Assembly: GCA_025960445.1 (NCBI GenBank)
Contig: JAICIT010000007.1
Span: forward strand, 1 to 16,868
Length of the DNA: 16,868 bases
Origin: Bradyrhizobium sp.
GTDB taxonomy: Bacteria; Pseudomonadota; Alphaproteobacteria; Rhizobiales; Xanthobacteraceae
Direction of reading: 5' to 3'
Shown here: in pieces, positions 14,509-16,868 of the stretch
Position numbering within the stretch: the first letter of the stretch is position 1
Layout: every line of letters begins with the position of its first letter
Translations under genes and position numbers: made by a program
The notes under the pieces: model-generated
Databases searched by the model: none
Told to the model about the DNA's origin: nothing
The model's input: only the letters and a program-made list of their open reading frames with translations

Positions 14509-15842
14509 TGGCGGTCTTCCAGGATCGCCCATAGGTGAAGTTCGAGTTCCGGCCAGTCACCCGAGAAATGCATTCCGATCGATGCGGCGTTGCTGAAATC
14601 AGGCCACAGCGGCGATTTGCGATCGAGATAGAAATAGACGTGATCGGTAATTGCTCGAATATGCGTCGGCGGCGTCGGTAGATGCACCAGTGGTACGCCG
14701 GGCAAGTTGGCGTGCACGATCTCGTTCATTTTAGTGTTAGGTCCGACCTTGAACAGGTGCGGAAAATCGTTCTGTATTTCGACCAGCGGCCGGCGCGCCG
14801 CAACCTCGAGCACCAGCGTCGCGTTGCGGAATAGCGAACGGTCGCGAATTGGCGAGACGAACGCGTTTTGCGCGCGCTCGATGATCTCCAGACGAATTGC
14901 CCGACGTCCCAGTCGCGCACTCAGGAAATCCTGGATATCCCGGATCAACGGCGTGAACACGCTTTCCAGATCATCGTGGTCGTAGTCCGGATAGTCACGA
15001 GCGCGTCGCTCCGGTGTGGCGAAGGTCGCAAGCTCACCCGCCAGCCTGAGCAGTTCCTCATACAGCCGTTCCGGATGCACGAAGCCTGATCTGTGGAAAT
15101 GGAGCAGCACCGGAATCTGTCGGTTCAGAAGCTGCAGCACAAGGTAGTCGACGCTCTGCAACCCTCCTCCCGACGAGGGATCGACAGCATAGCGGGAAAG
15201 CTCCTCCAGCTTGGTCTCGATCCAGCCGATAATACTGTTCAGCCAGCCCTCGACGACCGGATGGGACGCGCATAGCAGCAGCGGCGGCACAAACTTGTCG
15301 TCGAACAATATATGTTTGTCGCGGACTTCCAGGACGCGCGCGATGCCGAGAGACATGTAACCAGGCTTACTGGTCTTGCGTAATTCAAACGCCAGCCGAG
15401 GATAGGCGATATCGATTTCTTCTTCGATGCGAAGCGAAGAGGTGGAATCGATGAAGGTCTCGGCCTGACGAATATAGCGGCTGGCGCTATCAACGCGGGC
15501 TTCATCGACTTCGCGAGTATTCGGTGCGGCCACGGGCATGGTCAACCAGATGATCTGACCAGCGGCACTGCTGGGGATGTCGATGGCCTCAGGCATCGGG
15601 CTGTCCGCGGGGATGTCGAAGGGCGTGCCGTCCGGCATCACGCCGGCCGCGCGGCGAACGGCAAACTTGCTCTGTTGGGCGAGGTCCTGGTCCATCTCGA
15701 GTTCTGAAAAACCCCATGGATACGGAGTGACGCTGCGGACGCGCTTTTCGACCAAATGCTCGACGTAACGGTCATTCTGCTGCAGATGATGCGGACGCAG
15801 AAACAGACCTTCAGACCAGAAAACCTTGCTGTACCAAGACAT
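14505..15842 (-). CDS. tssK: T6SS baseplate component TssK (ImpJ/VasE)
   Basis: This 445-residue protein starts with the typical TssK opening: MSWYSKVFWSEGLFLRPHHL (1-20), then LQQNDRYVEHLV. TssK trimers link the phage-like baseplate to the TssL-TssM membrane complex. The length is normal and the final part carries the family's conserved pattern: LPGVPLVHLPTPPTHIRAIT, the DHVYFYLDR that follows it, and a C-terminal PELELHLWAI. There is no signal peptide or membrane segment, consistent with a cytoplasmic location. The start lies 60 bases after the tagH stop with a weak ribosome binding site. The stop overlaps the tssL start. No tssJ lipoprotein gene lies between tagH and tssK, unlike the Pseudomonas H1 cluster, where one sits at this position. 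Confidence 0.95.
   Translation of the reverse strand: MSWYSKVFWSEGLFLRPHHLQQNDRYVEHLVEKRVRSVTPYPWGFSELEMDQDLAQQSKFAVRRAAGVMPDGTPFDIPADSPMPEAIDIPSSAAGQIIWLTMPVAAPNTREVDEARVDSASRYIRQAETFIDSTSSLRIEEEIDIAYPRLAFELRKTSKPGYMSLGIARVLEVRDKHILFDDKFVPPLLLCASHPVVEGWLNSIIGWIETKLEELSRYAVDPSSGGGLQSVDYLVLQLLNRQIPVLLHFHRSGFVHPERLYEELLRLAGELATFATPERRARDYPDYDHDDLESVFTPLIRDIQDFLSARLGRRAIRLEIIERAQNAFVSPIRDRSLFRNATLVLEVAARRPLVEIQNDFPHLFKVGPNTKMNEIVHANLPGVPLVHLPTPPTHIRAITDHVYFYLDRKSPLWPDFSNAASIGMHFSGDWPELELHLWAILEDRQ
14516..14520 (-). promoter_or_regulatory. Shine-Dalgarno site deciding the tssL start
   Basis: GGAAG on the minus strand, inside the end of tssK, lies 7 bases before the ATG at 14508. With the ATGA overlap it supports 14508 rather than 14532 as the tssL start. 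Confidence 0.6.
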
Positions 15843-15902
15843 CTTACGTACGCTGCTGCGTCATTTTAACACCGTTCTTTGTTTAGAAACTCCTCGAGAT
15901 CA

Positions 15903-16868
15903 TCATTTTCCGCGAGCCCTTTCGCGATCATAAAACTCTGCGAAGTGGCGCATGAACGCGTCCACCGGTGCGCTGCCGTCATGACCGACAAGTGAGGTCC
16001 AGCGCACCAGAAAAGCATCCCACAATTTGCTTTTACCCGAGCCGAGCCACGATGATCGGCCGCCCTCGATCTCACGAGCGAGTGACGTCGGATCGAGGCT
16101 GGCAATGAGCTGGACAACAGCTTGTTGCATAGCGACGTACGTCTTTAGCTGATGTGACTTGAGATCTCCGAATGCCTGCGTGAAAGCGGCACGCGCGTCC
16201 AGATAGCTTTGTGTTGGCGGACCAAAGAGGATGCGCATCGCATCCTCGGGCGTCGGGGAAAACTTCAGCGGATTGTTTTCCACGGCCTGGACTGTCGTCT
16301 GGTTTGCGCTGCGGGCCATCTGCTTCGCCTGATTGCGCGCCTGGAGGAGCTCCATCAAACTGCCCACGGTAATGAGCAGAATGGCTCCGACCTGATCCCC
16401 GAGTTCGGCCGCATCCTTGTTCGCGAAGAAGCTCTCAGGCACCCCGATGGTCTTGGCAAGGTGTCGAAAAAATTCGGTCGCCTCCGCCCTACCTGCATCC
16501 GGTGAAGCGATGTTCGGCGTGGCAGCACCGTCATCTCGCGCAAAGATGCGCGATGCTGGCTTCTCTGGGATCGTGTGCAGCGGCTCAACCACCCCGGCAG
16601 GAGGCTCTCTCCAGCGCTGTTGCGAAGATCCTGGCTCAGAGAATGCCTTCTCCGGTGCAATCCCTCCTGATCCGCCGCGTCGTTTGTCCGCCCAGGACGA
16701 TTCCTCGTCTGTCCAGACCGGCCGCCGGGGCGATGGCGCCACCGGCGGTGGCTCGGCGGCGGGAGCGGCCGGTCGCGTACCGCTCGCCCAACTCATATCG
16801 GCTTCGTGATGATCATCCTTCGGGGCGCGAAACGGCGAGCGTCGAGGACGCCCGGTGTCGGGCTCCGG
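15903..16868 (-). CDS. tagH: T6SS FHA-domain protein TagH/Fha (ImpI), 5' truncated by window edge
   Basis: The frame is open from the window edge to the TGA at 15903-15905, giving 321 visible residues. The Met codon at 16796 is not the true start, because the frame continues upstream without a stop. The visible part has a Pro/Ala/Arg-rich linker and then the T6SS-specific FHA-protein C-terminal domain (the last about 200 residues): EFFRHLAKTIGVPESFF, LMELLQARNQAKQ, NNPLKFSPTPEDAMRILFG, SYLDARAAFTQAFGDLKSHQ and LWDAFLVRWTSLVG. The phosphothreonine-binding FHA domain should lie at the N-terminus, beyond the window. Fha proteins bind phosphorylated T6SS components and promote assembly; TagF opposes this. 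It is followed by tssK after 60 bases and belongs to the same operon. Confidence 0.88.
   Translation of the reverse strand, partial: PEPDTGRPRRSPFRAPKDDHHEADMSWASGTRPAAPAAEPPPVAPSPRRPVWTDEESSWADKRRGGSGGIAPEKAFSEPGSSQQRWREPPAGVVEPLHTIPEKPASRIFARDDGAATPNIASPDAGRAEATEFFRHLAKTIGVPESFFANKDAAELGDQVGAILLITVGSLMELLQARNQAKQMARSANQTTVQAVENNPLKFSPTPEDAMRILFGPPTQSYLDARAAFTQAFGDLKSHQLKTYVAMQQAVVQLIASLDPTSLAREIEGGRSSWLGSGKSKLWDAFLVRWTSLVGHDGSAPVDAFMRHFAEFYDRERARGK

Overview
This window carries the 3' part of a type VI secretion system (T6SS) operon, followed by a small set of exported-protein genes. The DNA is GC-rich with GC-ending codons. The T6SS gene order (tagH/fha, tssK, tssL, tssM, tagF, pppA, ppkA, with no tssJ in this stretch) matches the Agrobacterium imp operon. 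Together these suggest an alphaproteobacterium of the Rhizobiales, probably near Bradyrhizobium. That assignment is by recognition of protein style only; no database was searched.

Right part (about 16868 down to 6101, all minus strand): tagH, truncated at its 5' end by the window edge, is followed by tssK, tssL, tssM, tagF, pppA and ppkA. Three junctions overlap by four bases (tssK/tssL, tssM/tagF, pppA/ppkA), so this reads as one operon with translational coupling. TssK is the baseplate adaptor. TssL, with an OmpA-like peptidoglycan-binding extension, and TssM form the trans-envelope complex. TagH, TagF, PppA and PpkA are the threonine-phosphorylation control circuit. TssL has a threonine-containing N-terminal motif that is a good candidate for the PpkA target read by the FHA domain of TagH.

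Middle (4738-6058, plus strand): a small cytoplasmic-looking protein of unknown function and an exported DUF4424-like protein, probably co-transcribed and convergent with ppkA.

Left part (4518 down to 223, minus strand): an apparent operon of three exported proteins. These are a beta-propeller-like protein ending in an NlpC/P60-type cysteine peptidase domain, a caspase-like (C14) protease with a perfect EF-hand-type loop and a C-terminal DUF4384-like domain, and a separate small DUF4384-like protein. I know of no described system with this combination, and it is the best candidate for something new here. Its link to the T6SS rests on proximity and a shared envelope location. At bases 1-127 is the plus-strand 3' end of a cysteine-containing protein that converges on this operon.

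The only intergenic spaces over 90 bases are 128-222, 2649-2766, 4519-4737 and 8650-8744. No RNA gene, CRISPR array, insertion sequence or convincing rho-independent terminator was seen.
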